Assembly (NCBI GenBank): GCA_934565415.1 | Contig: CAKTHQ010000005.1 | Coordinates: forward strand, 13,565 to 77,564 | DNA: 64,000 nucleotides | DNA from: an uncultured Oscillospiraceae bacterium | GTDB lineage: Bacteria > Bacillota > Clostridia > Oscillospirales > Oscillospiraceae | Reading direction: 5' to 3' | Shown: piece by piece, positions 16,602 through 25,378 of the stretch | Layout: every line of letters begins with the position of its first letter | Position numbering within the stretch: position 1 is the first letter of the stretch | The notes under the pieces: model-generated | Database searches by the model: none | What the model saw: only the letters and a program-made list of their open reading frames with translations | What the model was told of the DNA's origin: nothing | Position numbers and translations under genes: made by a program

Positions 16602-17210
16602 ATGTATCAGAAATTTGGAAAACGCCTTTGGGACATTCTGCTGTCCGGTGTTGGCATTTTGGTTTTGTCTCCCGTTTATCTTCTTGTGGCCCTGGCCATC
16701 AAGGTGGACGACCCCGGGCCGATTTTCTTTCGGCAGAAGCGGGTAGGGCTCCATAAGTCCTATTTTCAGATTCTCAAGTTCCGCACCATGAAGATGTGCA
16801 CCCCCCACGATACCCCTACCCACCTGCTGCAAAACCCGGAGCAGTACATCACCCGGGTGGGCAAGGTTCTGCGCAAAACCTCTCTGGACGAGCTGCCCCA
16901 GATTTTTCAGATTTTCACCGGCAAAATGTCCGTCATCGGTCCCCGGCCCGCTTTATGGAACCAGTTCGACCTGATTGCCCTGCGGGACAAGGTGGGGGCC
17001 AACGATGTGCGCCCGGGCCTTACCGGCTGGGCCCAGATCAACGGTCGGGACGAAATTCCCATCGAGCAAAAGGCCGCCCTGGATGGGGAATATGTCAAAA
17101 ATCTGAGCTTTTTGTTTGACTGCAAGTGCTTCTTTGGCTCCGTCACCGCGGTTCTTGGCCGCAAGGGCGTGGTAGAAGGGGGCACCGGGGCCATGGAGAA
17201 GAACCAATGA
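16602..17210 (+). CDS. initiating sugar-phosphate transferase (monotopic PGT, WcaJ/PglC type)
   Basis: A 202-residue bacterial sugar transferase, the small form with one N-terminal hydrophobic segment (about residues 10-33). It should move a hexose 1-phosphate from UDP-sugar to undecaprenyl phosphate, starting the repeat unit on the inner face of the membrane. Conserved segments: KRLWDILLSG, DPGPIFFRQKRVGLH, ILKFRTMK, RVGKVLRKTSLDELPQ (with the catalytic Asp-Glu), GKMSVIGPRPAL and RPGLTGWAQINGRD. The ATG at 16602 follows AAGAGGAGAAG; a longer in-frame start at 16494 precedes the promoter. It is the first gene of the locus and overlaps the next by ATGA. Confidence 0.93.
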   Translation: MYQKFGKRLWDILLSGVGILVLSPVYLLVALAIKVDDPGPIFFRQKRVGLHKSYFQILKFRTMKMCTPHDTPTHLLQNPEQYITRVGKVLRKTSLDELPQIFQIFTGKMSVIGPRPALWNQFDLIALRDKVGANDVRPGLTGWAQINGRDEIPIEQKAALDGEYVKNLSFLFDCKCFFGSVTAVLGRKGVVEGGTGAMEKNQ

Positions 17211-18082
17211 AAAAAATCCTCATTACAGGGGCAAGCAGCTACCTGGGCCGCTCCCTCCGGGAATATCTGGAGGGCTTTCCGGAGGAATATCAGGTTGAGG
17301 CCCTGAGCCTCCGGGGCGACACCTGGAAGCACTTCGACTTTACCGGCTTCGACTGTATCTACCATACCGCCGCCCTGGTCCACCACAAGGAAACCAAGGA
17401 CGCCCCCGCCTTTCTGCCGGAGTACCGAAAAGTCAACCGGGACCTGACCCTGGAGGTGGCCACCGCGGCCAAAGCCGCCGGAGTAGCGCAGTTTGTCTTT
17501 TTATCCACGGAGGCTGTGTATGGCCTGACGGCCCCCTTCGGGAAAACCGTCACCATTACAAAGGATACCCCTCTGTCCCCCAAGGACAACTACGGGATCA
17601 GCAAATTGGAGGCGGAACAGGGGCTGCAAAAAATGGCCTCGGATATCTTCCGCGTGGCCATTCTCCGGCCCCCCATCATCTACGGCCGGGGCTGTACCGG
17701 CAATTTCCGGACCCTGGAGAAATTCGCCCAGGCGCTGCCCTTCTTCCCAAAAATCGAAAACCGGCGGTCCATGCTGTATATCGGCAACCTGAATGCCCTT
17801 GTAAAGCACCTGATTGACGGCAGCGATTCCGGCATTTTCTGCCCCCAGGACAGGCAGACCCACTGTACCGCCCGGGTGGTTCAGGCCATTGCCAAAGCCC
17901 GCGGGAAAAGCCTTCCCCTGGTTCCCGGGTTTGGCTGGACCATGCACCTTCTGCGGCATCTCAGCGGCAGCGTGGACAAGGCCTTCGGAAGCCTGTGCTA
18001 TGATGCCGATTTAAGCGCTTATCCCAAAGATTACCGGATCACGGACTTTCCGGAGAGCGTGTATCTGTCGGAGAAAGACTGA
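17207..18082 (+). CDS. NAD-dependent epimerase/dehydratase (extended SDR)
   Basis: A 291-residue Rossmann protein. ILITGASSYLGRSLREYL at the N-terminus is the TGxxGxxG-type NAD site with Ser replacing one Gly. YHTAALVHH near 50 and FLSTEAVYG near 98 match the usual strand ends. YGISKLEAE (near 128) is the YxxxK catalytic pair. Such enzymes modify nucleotide sugars or lipid-linked sugars; in several loci one lies right after the initiating transferase. The substrate is not determined. The start overlaps the previous stop (ATGA), so translation is probably coupled. Confidence 0.85.
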   Translation: MKKILITGASSYLGRSLREYLEGFPEEYQVEALSLRGDTWKHFDFTGFDCIYHTAALVHHKETKDAPAFLPEYRKVNRDLTLEVATAAKAAGVAQFVFLSTEAVYGLTAPFGKTVTITKDTPLSPKDNYGISKLEAEQGLQKMASDIFRVAILRPPIIYGRGCTGNFRTLEKFAQALPFFPKIENRRSMLYIGNLNALVKHLIDGSDSGIFCPQDRQTHCTARVVQAIAKARGKSLPLVPGFGWTMHLLRHLSGSVDKAFGSLCYDADLSAYPKDYRITDFPESVYLSEKD

Positions 18083-18140
18083 CTCTGCTTCCCCTGAGAC
18101 GGGCCACATCCTATCGCTGCTCAAAAATCGGCAGCCTATA

Positions 18141-18190
18141 CCGGCCCTCATCCGCCGCTGCGGCGGCACCTTCCCCGGAGGGGAAGGTGA
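18141..18190. repeat. family B hairpin repeat between exopolysaccharide genes
   Basis: In the 142-base gap 18083-18224, CCGGCCCTCATCCGCCGCTGCGGCGGCACCTTCC-type sequence with internal stems (GCCGC/GCGGC and CCTTCCCC/GGGGAAGG). It matches the right half of the element at about 30765-30830. No gene is supported. Confidence 0.6.
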
Positions 18191-18224
18191 ATTTTCAAAT
18201 TCATCCCAAAAGGAGAACCCCCTC

Positions 18225-19448
18225 ATGTCTGCCAAAAAGGACATTGTCTTTTTATGCCAATTCTTCCATCCGGAATATATTTCCTCCGCCCAGCTGCCCT
18301 TTGATACGGCTAAGCGGCTGCAGCAGGCCGGATTTTCCGTAGATGTGGTCTGTGGCTATCCAAAAGAATACTATTCCGGCGCCCCGGTTCCCAAGCGGGA
18401 GAGCCTGGAGGGGCTGGGAGTCCGGCGCCTGAGCTACCTGCAGCCGGACCGGAGCCGCCGCCTGGGCAGACTCGTCAATTACTTTTCCTTTACCCTGTCC
18501 GCCCTTTGGAATCTGCCGAAGCTGCGGGGCTATCGGGCGGTACTGGTCTACTCCAATCCTCCGGTGCTGCCCTGGATAGCGGCAATGGCCAAAAAGCTTT
18601 ACGGCTGCAAGCTTGTTTTCGTCTGCTACGACCTGTATCCGGAGCTGGCCCTGCGGACCGGCGCTCTCAAGGAAAGCAGCCTTATCTCCAAGGTGATGTC
18701 GCACATCAACAAGGCTGTGTATACCCGGGCCGACCGGGTAGTAGCCCTGTCCACGGAAATGAAGGCCTTTATTTCCGCCAACCGGCCCATAGAGGCCGGC
18801 AAAATCGCCGTAATTCCCAACTGGTACCGGGACCCCGGGGAGCGGACCCGGGACCTGACGGATAACCGCTTTGCTTCCCGGCTGGCCGGTAAATTCGTCG
18901 TCAGCTACTTTGGCAATATGGGCACCATCCAGGATATGGACACCGTTCTGGATGCCATACGGCTTCTGAAAGAGGACGGCAGTGTCTTCTTTCTCTTTGC
19001 CGGGCACGGCAACAAGCTGCAAGCCCTGAAGGAGGCCATTGCCCGGGAGCATCTGCAAAATGCCTTGGTTCTGGACTATCTCCACGGCAAGGACTATCAG
19101 GATGCCCTGGACATCAGCTCCGCCGCCCTCATCTCCCTGCGGCCCGGCACCACGGGGCTGTGCGTCCCCAGCAAAACCTACAGCTATATGGCCGAGGGCA
19201 TTCCCCTGATTGCCATTATGGAAGACAGCGACATTGTCTCCGATATCCGCAAAGGCGCCGGAGTCCGCCTGGCAAACGGCCAGCCGGAGGCGCTGGCTGC
19301 GCACATCAAGGCAATGCAGTCCAACCCCGGTACTCTGGCCCGGATGCGCAGCCAATGCCGGGCTCTTTACTTACAAAACTACACACCGGAGCTCTGCACG
19401 CGAAAGTATGCAGACCTCTTCCGGGACCTTTTGGAGGGAACGGATTGA
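18225..19448 (+). CDS. glycosyltransferase family 4 (WbuB-like)
   Basis: A 407-residue GT-B enzyme. The N-terminal domain starts KDIVFLCQFFHPEYISSAQLP, the pattern of WbuB-like GT4 enzymes that add an aminosugar. SNPPVLPWIAA and VCYDLYPE follow. The C-terminal donor domain includes VVSYFGNMG near 225, FAGHGNKL and SLRPGTTGLCVPSKTYSYMAEGIPLIA, where the expected donor-binding acidic residue region lies. It acts on the cytoplasmic face on lipid-linked sugars. It starts after a 142-base repeat-bearing gap with AAAAGGAGAA as RBS and overlaps the next gene by TTGA. Confidence 0.9.
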   Translation: MSAKKDIVFLCQFFHPEYISSAQLPFDTAKRLQQAGFSVDVVCGYPKEYYSGAPVPKRESLEGLGVRRLSYLQPDRSRRLGRLVNYFSFTLSALWNLPKLRGYRAVLVYSNPPVLPWIAAMAKKLYGCKLVFVCYDLYPELALRTGALKESSLISKVMSHINKAVYTRADRVVALSTEMKAFISANRPIEAGKIAVIPNWYRDPGERTRDLTDNRFASRLAGKFVVSYFGNMGTIQDMDTVLDAIRLLKEDGSVFFLFAGHGNKLQALKEAIAREHLQNALVLDYLHGKDYQDALDISSAALISLRPGTTGLCVPSKTYSYMAEGIPLIAIMEDSDIVSDIRKGAGVRLANGQPEALAAHIKAMQSNPGTLARMRSQCRALYLQNYTPELCTRKYADLFRDLLEGTD

Positions 19449-20551
19449 AATATCTCTTTATCAATGTCACCGCCGGTGCGGGCAGTACCGGCAAGCTGGT
19501 GACGGATGCCTGCCGGGCCCTTATGGCGCAGGGGCATGAATGCCGCATTGCCTACGGCCGGGAAGCCAAAAATTGCGACGGCATCCCGCTCCTTCCCATC
19601 GGTACCCCCGGGGACTGCCGCCGCCACGCTCTATTGCATCGCATCCGGGGCACCGGGGGCTTCGGCTCCGGGAAGGCCACCGCCAGATTTTTGGAGCAGG
19701 TAAAGCAGTACGACCCGGATATCATCTGGCTCCACAATCTCCATGGCTATTACATCAACATTGAACTGCTGTTCGGGTATCTGCGAAGCAGCGGCAAGCA
19801 AATTATCTGGACCCTCCACGACTGCTGGGCCTTTACCGGCAACTGCCCCTATTTCACCTATGCCCGCTGCGACCGCTGGAAAACCGGCTGCGGCAATTGC
19901 CCCCAGATGGGCAAATATCCCCAAACCCGCCGGGATGCCACCAAAGAGAACTTTGCCCGGAAAAAGGCCCTGTTTACGGGAATTCCCAACCTGTCCATTC
20001 AGGTACCCTCCCAGTGGCTGGCCGATCTGGCATCCCAGAGCTTTTTAAAGGACTATCCCCTGTCCGTGGTGCCCAATACGGTGGATTCCTCCCTGTTCCG
20101 CCCTACGGAAAGCAACCTATCTTCCAAATGGCACCTGGACCGTAAATTTGTGGTTCTGGGGGTGGCCAATATCTGGGAGCCCCGGAAGGGCCTGCAGGAC
20201 TTTGTGGCCCTGTCCGCAATTCTGCCGGACAGTTGCCAAATTGTCCTGGTTGGCATTCCCAAATCCAAGAAAAAATCCCTTCCCAAAAACATCCTCGCCC
20301 TGCCCCGGACCAAGGACCGGCGGGAACTGGCCCAGTGGTATACCCTGGCGGATGTATATGTAAACCCCAGCGTCGAAGAGACCTTCGGCATGACCGTTCT
20401 GGAGGCCGCCTGCTGCGGCACCACCCCCATCGTCTATAAAGGCACCGCCTGCCAGGAGGTGGCCCAGGCCCACAGCGGCCTCTGCGTGGAACAGGGGCCG
20501 GAGCACCTGGCTCAGGCCATTCTCGCCCTGCAAAAGGAGGCCGGAAAATGA
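19445..20551 (+). CDS. glycosyltransferase family 4 (WcaL/colanic-type)
   Basis: A 368-residue GT4 with the subgroup signature WTLHDCWAFTGNCPYF followed by Cys residues (C..W..GCGNCPQ) near residues 120-155. The C-terminal half shows VLGVANIWEPRKGLQDF and VNPSVEETFGMTVLEAACCGTTPIVY, the donor-sugar EX7E region. I chose TTG at 19445, which overlaps the previous stop (TTGA) with GGAGGGAA just upstream; no ATG fits the conserved start LKYLFINVTAGAGSTG. Ends overlapping the polymerase gene (ATGA at 20548). Confidence 0.88.
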   Translation: MKYLFINVTAGAGSTGKLVTDACRALMAQGHECRIAYGREAKNCDGIPLLPIGTPGDCRRHALLHRIRGTGGFGSGKATARFLEQVKQYDPDIIWLHNLHGYYINIELLFGYLRSSGKQIIWTLHDCWAFTGNCPYFTYARCDRWKTGCGNCPQMGKYPQTRRDATKENFARKKALFTGIPNLSIQVPSQWLADLASQSFLKDYPLSVVPNTVDSSLFRPTESNLSSKWHLDRKFVVLGVANIWEPRKGLQDFVALSAILPDSCQIVLVGIPKSKKKSLPKNILALPRTKDRRELAQWYTLADVYVNPSVEETFGMTVLEAACCGTTPIVYKGTACQEVAQAHSGLCVEQGPEHLAQAILALQKEAGK

Positions 20552-21774
20552 CCTTTTTCCCCTTTCCCCGCGACAAAAAATGGCGCTTTGCCTTTGCCGC
20601 CTACCTGTTTTTTCTGGTTTACCTCAGCCGGGACAGTCAGGCAGGGCTCTACCTTCTGGGCTTTACCAAAGCCCAGATGCTGTCCTTTGCCATTACCGGC
20701 ACGGTAGGCGTTGCTTTTCTGATTTACAACCGGAAGCGGATTCCCTCCGTTCTTTGGAACGGCCGTATCCCTTTGGCAATCGTATTTTCCCTGACCGTTC
20801 TTCTTCCCATGCTTGCAAAGCGGGACTGGCAGCTGATGTACATCAGTATGGTTTATTGTATTCTTGCCGCGGTGCTCATTTCCTATTTTGCTTCTTTGCA
20901 GGAAACCGCCAGGGCAAGTGTGCTGTTCATTTCCTTTCTGGCTGCCTGGTCCCTGGTGTGCACCTATTTTCTGCGGATTCCGGCGGACCGGGGCATTCTG
21001 GTGCCCCCCACCTTTTCCAACAGCTTCCAGGCGGAATTCTACAATTATTTTCTCTGCTATGTATCCAGAACCTATGCCCATATCCGGAACTTCGGCATTT
21101 TCCGGGAGCCGGGGGTATACCAGTTCTTCCTGTTCCTGGCGCTGTATCTCAACAATTATCAGGTGCACTGGGCAGACGGCCGGACCATGTGGGCCCTCAA
21201 CGGACTTTTGGCCCTGACCATGCTTTCCACCTTCTCTACCGCCGGTGTGGCGGTAACGGTGGTTTTCCTGCTGGTGCTGTATTTCGATAAGCAGGTATAT
21301 GCTACCCCCACGGGGAGGAAACTGACCCTTGCTCTGGGGCTTCCGGCCCTGCTGGCTGCCGGTTGGCTGGTAATTGCCAAGCCTGCGCTGTATACCCATT
21401 TCCGGCTGATGGCCGAAAAGCTCTTTACCTCCAACAATTCTCTGAACGACCGGGTGGACTGTATTCTTTTTAACCTCCATGTAATCCAGTGGGACCCCTT
21501 TACCGGCCGGGAACTTGCCTATATTCTGGAAACCGTTACCCACAATACCAGCTCTTCTACCATTCTTTTTGGTGTTCTGGGGATGATCTCCGGCTGGCTG
21601 AACCTGTTCGGCTGGGTCACCCTGGTGTTCCGGGGCAGTGGGAAGCTTCCAATCAAGCTGGTTTCCCTGGCCGCTCTGGCCGTCACCTTCAATACGGAGA
21701 ACCTGATTACAAACCCATTCTTCTGGCTTTTCCCCATTCTGGCCCTGACGGAAGGGCTGCTGCCGCTGTTTTAA
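20548..21774 (+). CDS. O-antigen/exopolysaccharide polymerase-like membrane protein (Wzy)
   Basis: A 408-residue integral membrane protein with about ten to eleven hydrophobic segments. A large loop (about residues 150-195) contains IRNFGIFREPGVYQFFL; the 'FREPG' pattern before a transmembrane segment recurs in Wzy-type polymerases, which have little other sequence conservation. It would join lipid-linked repeat units outside the membrane, after flipping by the Wzx-like protein at 25375. It is the only candidate polymerase in the locus. Overlaps the previous gene by ATGA. Confidence 0.75.
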   Translation: MTFFPFPRDKKWRFAFAAYLFFLVYLSRDSQAGLYLLGFTKAQMLSFAITGTVGVAFLIYNRKRIPSVLWNGRIPLAIVFSLTVLLPMLAKRDWQLMYISMVYCILAAVLISYFASLQETARASVLFISFLAAWSLVCTYFLRIPADRGILVPPTFSNSFQAEFYNYFLCYVSRTYAHIRNFGIFREPGVYQFFLFLALYLNNYQVHWADGRTMWALNGLLALTMLSTFSTAGVAVTVVFLLVLYFDKQVYATPTGRKLTLALGLPALLAAGWLVIAKPALYTHFRLMAEKLFTSNNSLNDRVDCILFNLHVIQWDPFTGRELAYILETVTHNTSSSTILFGVLGMISGWLNLFGWVTLVFRGSGKLPIKLVSLAALAVTFNTENLITNPFFWLFPILALTEGLLPLF

Positions 21775-21778
21775 GTCC

Positions 21779-21945
21779 CTTTCCCCCTCCTGCATGGAGG
21801 GGGTGGGCAGCAGGCCGGGGGTGGAGGGGAGCCGGTAGGATATTCAAACCACTTTCGTTAAAAGGAAGAACCCCAGAAGCAAACCTATTTATTGGAGGCA
21901 CCCCCCTCCACGCAGGAGGGGGAAGGGGATTTTTCCCGCCCCGGT
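21779..21945. repeat. family A-related repeat pair inside the exopolysaccharide operon
   Basis: The gap 21775-21970 holds two cores in opposite orientation, TTCCCCCTCCTGCATGGAGGGGG at 21781 and CCCCCCTCCACGCAGGAGGGGG at 21901, the second followed by TTTTTCCCGC as in copies 3 and 4. They can also pair with each other. No gene is supported. Confidence 0.7.
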
Positions 21946-21970
21946 AATCTACTTGAAAGGTGCCACAGCC

Positions 21971-23137
21971 ATGCACATTATTTACGCCGTTACCACCTGC
22001 TCCGATGCCGTATACAAGCAGCTCTTTGCCGAATGCAAGGTGAAGCCTGCCTTCCAGTCCCAAAAATACCACCGGCTTCTCATCGAGGGGCTGGCCCGCC
22101 ATGCGGATGTGGATGTAGTGGCCACCCTGCCCGTCAACCGGGAGAACTGCGCCCAAAAATACCTGCGCCTGCCGGAGGAAACCGCAGGCGGGGCCAGGTA
22201 CCGCTATGTGCCCAGCAGCTGCGTGGGCAGCTATAAGCACCTTTTGGAGGCCCAGGGCGTCTATTCCCAGGTAAAAAAGCTCTGCCGCAAAGACAGCGTG
22301 GTCTTTGTGGACTGCCTGAACTGTACCACCGCCCTGTTTGCCCAGCTGGCGGCCAGGCAGTCCGGCTGCCGCTGCGTGGGGATTGTAACGGACCTGCCGG
22401 AAATGCTCTATGGCCAGGGGACCTATACCCGGCTGACCTCCAGGGTGATTTCCGGCTGCACGGACTATGTGTTCTTAACCGAGCAGATGAATACCCGCCT
22501 GAATCCCAAAAACAAGCCCTATATCGTCCTGGAAGGCCACGCAGACATCACCATGGCCCGGCAGGACCCCCAGAGCGTCCGGAAGGCCTCCCCCCGGGTG
22601 TGCCTGTATGCCGGCAGCGTTTGCAAGCTCTACGGCCTGGAAACCCTTGTCCGGGGCTTTCAAGAGGCACATATCCCGGATACCAGGCTCCTGATCTACG
22701 GCCCGGGAGACTTCGTAGAGGAGCTGAAGGAAATTGCCGAAAAGGACCCCAATATTGAGTACGGCGGGATGCTGTTGAGCAGCCAGGTGGTGGCTAAGGA
22801 AATGGAAAGTACCCTCCTGATAAACCCCCGGCCCACAAACGAAGAATATGTAAAGTATTCCTTCCCCTCCAAAACCATGGAATATATGGCCTCCGGCACC
22901 CCGGTGCTCACCACCCGGCTTCCCGGAATGCCAAAGGAATATTACCCCTATGTCAATTTTATTGAGGAGGAGACCCCCCAGGGCATGGCCCGGGCCCTTT
23001 CCTCCGTCCTGAGCCGCAGCGAGGAAGCGCTGCGGCAGCAGGGTCTTGCCGCCAGGCGGTTTGTCCTGGAGGAGCGGAACAATCTGGTCCAGGCAGGAAA
23101 AATTCTGGAAAAACTGCGTCAAACGGAAAGGAGCTGA
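21971..23137 (+). CDS. glycosyltransferase family 4
   Basis: A 388-residue GT-B protein. It begins MHIIYAVTTCSDAVYKQLF and has an acceptor-type N-terminal domain. The donor domain begins about residue 205 (VCLYAGSVCKLYGLETLVRGF), followed by LLIYGPGDF and INPRPTNEEYVKYSFPSKTMEYMASGTPVLT, a GT4 donor motif where the second acidic position is Glu in KTMEYMA. ATG 21971 has AAAGGTG 8 bases before it; a TTG 18 bases earlier is less likely. Confidence 0.85.
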   Translation: MHIIYAVTTCSDAVYKQLFAECKVKPAFQSQKYHRLLIEGLARHADVDVVATLPVNRENCAQKYLRLPEETAGGARYRYVPSSCVGSYKHLLEAQGVYSQVKKLCRKDSVVFVDCLNCTTALFAQLAARQSGCRCVGIVTDLPEMLYGQGTYTRLTSRVISGCTDYVFLTEQMNTRLNPKNKPYIVLEGHADITMARQDPQSVRKASPRVCLYAGSVCKLYGLETLVRGFQEAHIPDTRLLIYGPGDFVEELKEIAEKDPNIEYGGMLLSSQVVAKEMESTLLINPRPTNEEYVKYSFPSKTMEYMASGTPVLTTRLPGMPKEYYPYVNFIEEETPQGMARALSSVLSRSEEALRQQGLAARRFVLEERNNLVQAGKILEKLRQTERS

Positions 23138-23141
23138 GCCT

Positions 23142-24416
23142 ATGCGGCTATTGTGGCTGTGCAACCTGGTACCCGGCGCCATTTTTCAGGCGGTTACCGG
23201 CAACCCTGGCAGCGGCCTGTGGATGGATCATGTGCTCGCGGACCTGCGCCGGGATCCTCTGCTGGAAATCCGGGTTCTGTGCCGGGGCACCGCTCCCGCC
23301 GCCGGAACCGCCGCCAAAAACCTCTCGTATTACATTTTCCCGGAGCCTGTCATGCACCGGTATCAGGCTGATTTGGAGCAGCAGTTCCGGGACCAGGTCT
23401 GGGCCTTTCAGCCGGATGCCATCCACATCTGGGGCACGGAATACGGCCATACCCTGGCCATGCTCCGGGTGTGCCGGAGTCTGGGGCTCCTCTCCAAATG
23501 CGCCGTCAGCATCCAGGGCCTGTGCTCCGTATATGCCCGCCACTATGCCGAGGGGCTGCCCCAGAGCATCTATTGGTCCTGCACCCTCCGGGATCTGCTG
23601 CGGCTGGACAATATCCCCGGCCAGCAGAGAAAATACGCCCTCCGGGGCAGGCTGGAAACGGAGGCCCTTTCCCTGACCGGGCACGTTATCGGCCGCACCC
23701 CCTGGGACAGAGCCTGCTGCACCGCCCTGGCCGAAAATGCCCAATATCACTTCTGCAACGAGACCCTGCGGGAGGATTTTTACGGCGGCACCTGGCAGTA
23801 TGATACCTGCCGGAAGCACCGCATCTTCCTGTCCAGCCTGGAAACCCCCATCAAGGGCTTCCACTATCTATTGGAGGCCATGCCCATCGTCCTAAAGAAA
23901 TACCCGGATGCCACCGTGGCCGTCCCCGGGGTCTCCTTCTTCCCCGCCGATCTGAAGGGGGCTATGAAGCAGCAGAGCTACCACCGGTACCTGTGCCGCC
24001 TGGCAAGGAGCTGCGGCCTGGAGGGGAAAATCGACTTCCTGGGCCGCCTGAGCCCGGAGGATATGAAGCGGGAATATCTCCAATGCAATGTATTCGCTCT
24101 CCCCTCTACGGTGGAAAACTCCCCCAATTCCCTGGGAGAGGCCATGCTCCTGGGGGTGCCCTGTGTGGCGGCGGATGTAGGCGGCGTCAGCACCATGCTG
24201 AAGGACCGGGAGGAGGGCCTTCTTTACCCTTCCACGGAGCCCTTCCTGCTGGCCGCAAAAATTCTGGAAATATTCGACCTGGAGGACAAAGCCGCCGCCC
24301 TTGGCGCCGCCGCCCAGGCCCACGCCCGGAAAACTCACGATCCGCAGGCCAATCTGGCTGCCCTTCGCGGCATCTATGAGGCCCTGGCCCTGGCAAAGCG
24401 GGAGGAGCAGCCATGA
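23142..24416 (+). CDS. glycosyltransferase family 4
   Basis: A 424-residue GT4. The start LLWLCNLVPGAI is typical of enzymes that open with a short strand and a flexible loop. PDAIHIWGTEYGHTL near 93 and IQGLCSVYARHY near 125 lie in the acceptor domain. The donor domain carries SLETPIKGFHYLLEAMPIVL and LPSTVENSPNSLGEAMLLGVPCVAADVGGV, with the EX7E pair. It starts 4 bases after the previous gene (RBS AAAGGAG) and overlaps the next by ATGA. Confidence 0.88.
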   Translation: MRLLWLCNLVPGAIFQAVTGNPGSGLWMDHVLADLRRDPLLEIRVLCRGTAPAAGTAAKNLSYYIFPEPVMHRYQADLEQQFRDQVWAFQPDAIHIWGTEYGHTLAMLRVCRSLGLLSKCAVSIQGLCSVYARHYAEGLPQSIYWSCTLRDLLRLDNIPGQQRKYALRGRLETEALSLTGHVIGRTPWDRACCTALAENAQYHFCNETLREDFYGGTWQYDTCRKHRIFLSSLETPIKGFHYLLEAMPIVLKKYPDATVAVPGVSFFPADLKGAMKQQSYHRYLCRLARSCGLEGKIDFLGRLSPEDMKREYLQCNVFALPSTVENSPNSLGEAMLLGVPCVAADVGGVSTMLKDREEGLLYPSTEPFLLAAKILEIFDLEDKAAALGAAAQAHARKTHDPQANLAALRGIYEALALAKREEQP

Positions 24417-25378
24417 TTTCCCTGATCATCCCCGTATACAACGTAGCCCCCTTTTTAAAGCGGTGCCTGGATTCCGTGCTGCCCCAGACTGCCGTCTCCC
24501 AGATTCTCCTGATTGACGACGGCTCCACCGACGAAAGCGGCGCCCTTTGCGACGCCTTTGCCGCCGGGGATTCCCGCATTCAGGTCCTCCACAAGGAAAA
24601 CGGAGGCCTGAGCAGCGCCCGGAACGCAGGGCTGGACCTGGCCGCCGGCGAATACATCGCCTTTCTGGACAGCGACGACTTTGTAGAGCCCCGGGCCTAC
24701 GAAAAAATGCTGACCTGTGCAAAAAGAAACGAAGCAGACCTGGTCTGCGCCGGCCGGTTCGACCTGGACGGCGGCACCGGGGAAAAGGCCAAGGGGCTGT
24801 GCCCGGAGCGGGAGGAAATCCTTACCGGGCCCCAGTTTATCAAAAGGATGTTTACCTGGGCCGGGGCGGACTCCGCCGCCTGGGATAAGCTGTACCGCCG
24901 GACCCTTTTCGACGGCCTCCGCTACCCCCAGGGGAAAATCTGCGAGGATGTGCCCGTCACCTATCAGGCGGCGTTAAAGGCCGGAACCGTGGCACTGCTT
25001 CCGGAGTGCCTGTATAACTATTACCACCGCCCGGGCTCCATCACCACCGCCCCGGTCAGCGAAAAGAGCTTCCATTTTTCCCGGCATATGGACGGGGTGG
25101 TCCAAGACATTGCCCGCCGGGCCCCGGAGGCCCTGCCGGAAGCCCGGTTCCTCCGGGTCTGGTCCCTGGCCCATCCTATGATCCTCTGCCAGCAGCAGGG
25201 GAAGGTTTCCGAATTCAAAGAGGACTATACCCGGTGCAAACAGGAGCTGATCCGGGAAATCCCCTTTGTGCTCTCCTGCCCCCTGTTCCCCAAAAAGCAG
25301 AAGCTCCATGATGTACTTCTCTCCCTGGGGCTTTTCGGGCCCTTCTGGCGGGCCTACAGCAAAAGGAGGGGCCTATGA
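24413..25378 (+). CDS. glycosyltransferase family 2
   Basis: A 321-residue GT-A enzyme, the only family 2 member of the locus. It opens SLIIPVYNVAPFLKRCLDSV, then LIDDGSTDESG (nucleotide binding), ENGGLSSARNAGLD, and YIAFLDSDDFVEP with the metal-binding DSD (about residues 85-91). The C-terminal third holds KICEDVPVTYQAAL (an ED pair, typical catalytic base region) and a YNYYHRPGSIT segment. It adds a sugar in the cytoplasm, inverting by family rule. ATGA overlap on both sides. Confidence 0.92.
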   Translation: MISLIIPVYNVAPFLKRCLDSVLPQTAVSQILLIDDGSTDESGALCDAFAAGDSRIQVLHKENGGLSSARNAGLDLAAGEYIAFLDSDDFVEPRAYEKMLTCAKRNEADLVCAGRFDLDGGTGEKAKGLCPEREEILTGPQFIKRMFTWAGADSAAWDKLYRRTLFDGLRYPQGKICEDVPVTYQAALKAGTVALLPECLYNYYHRPGSITTAPVSEKSFHFSRHMDGVVQDIARRAPEALPEARFLRVWSLAHPMILCQQQGKVSEFKEDYTRCKQELIREIPFVLSCPLFPKKQKLHDVLLSLGLFGPFWRAYSKRRGL

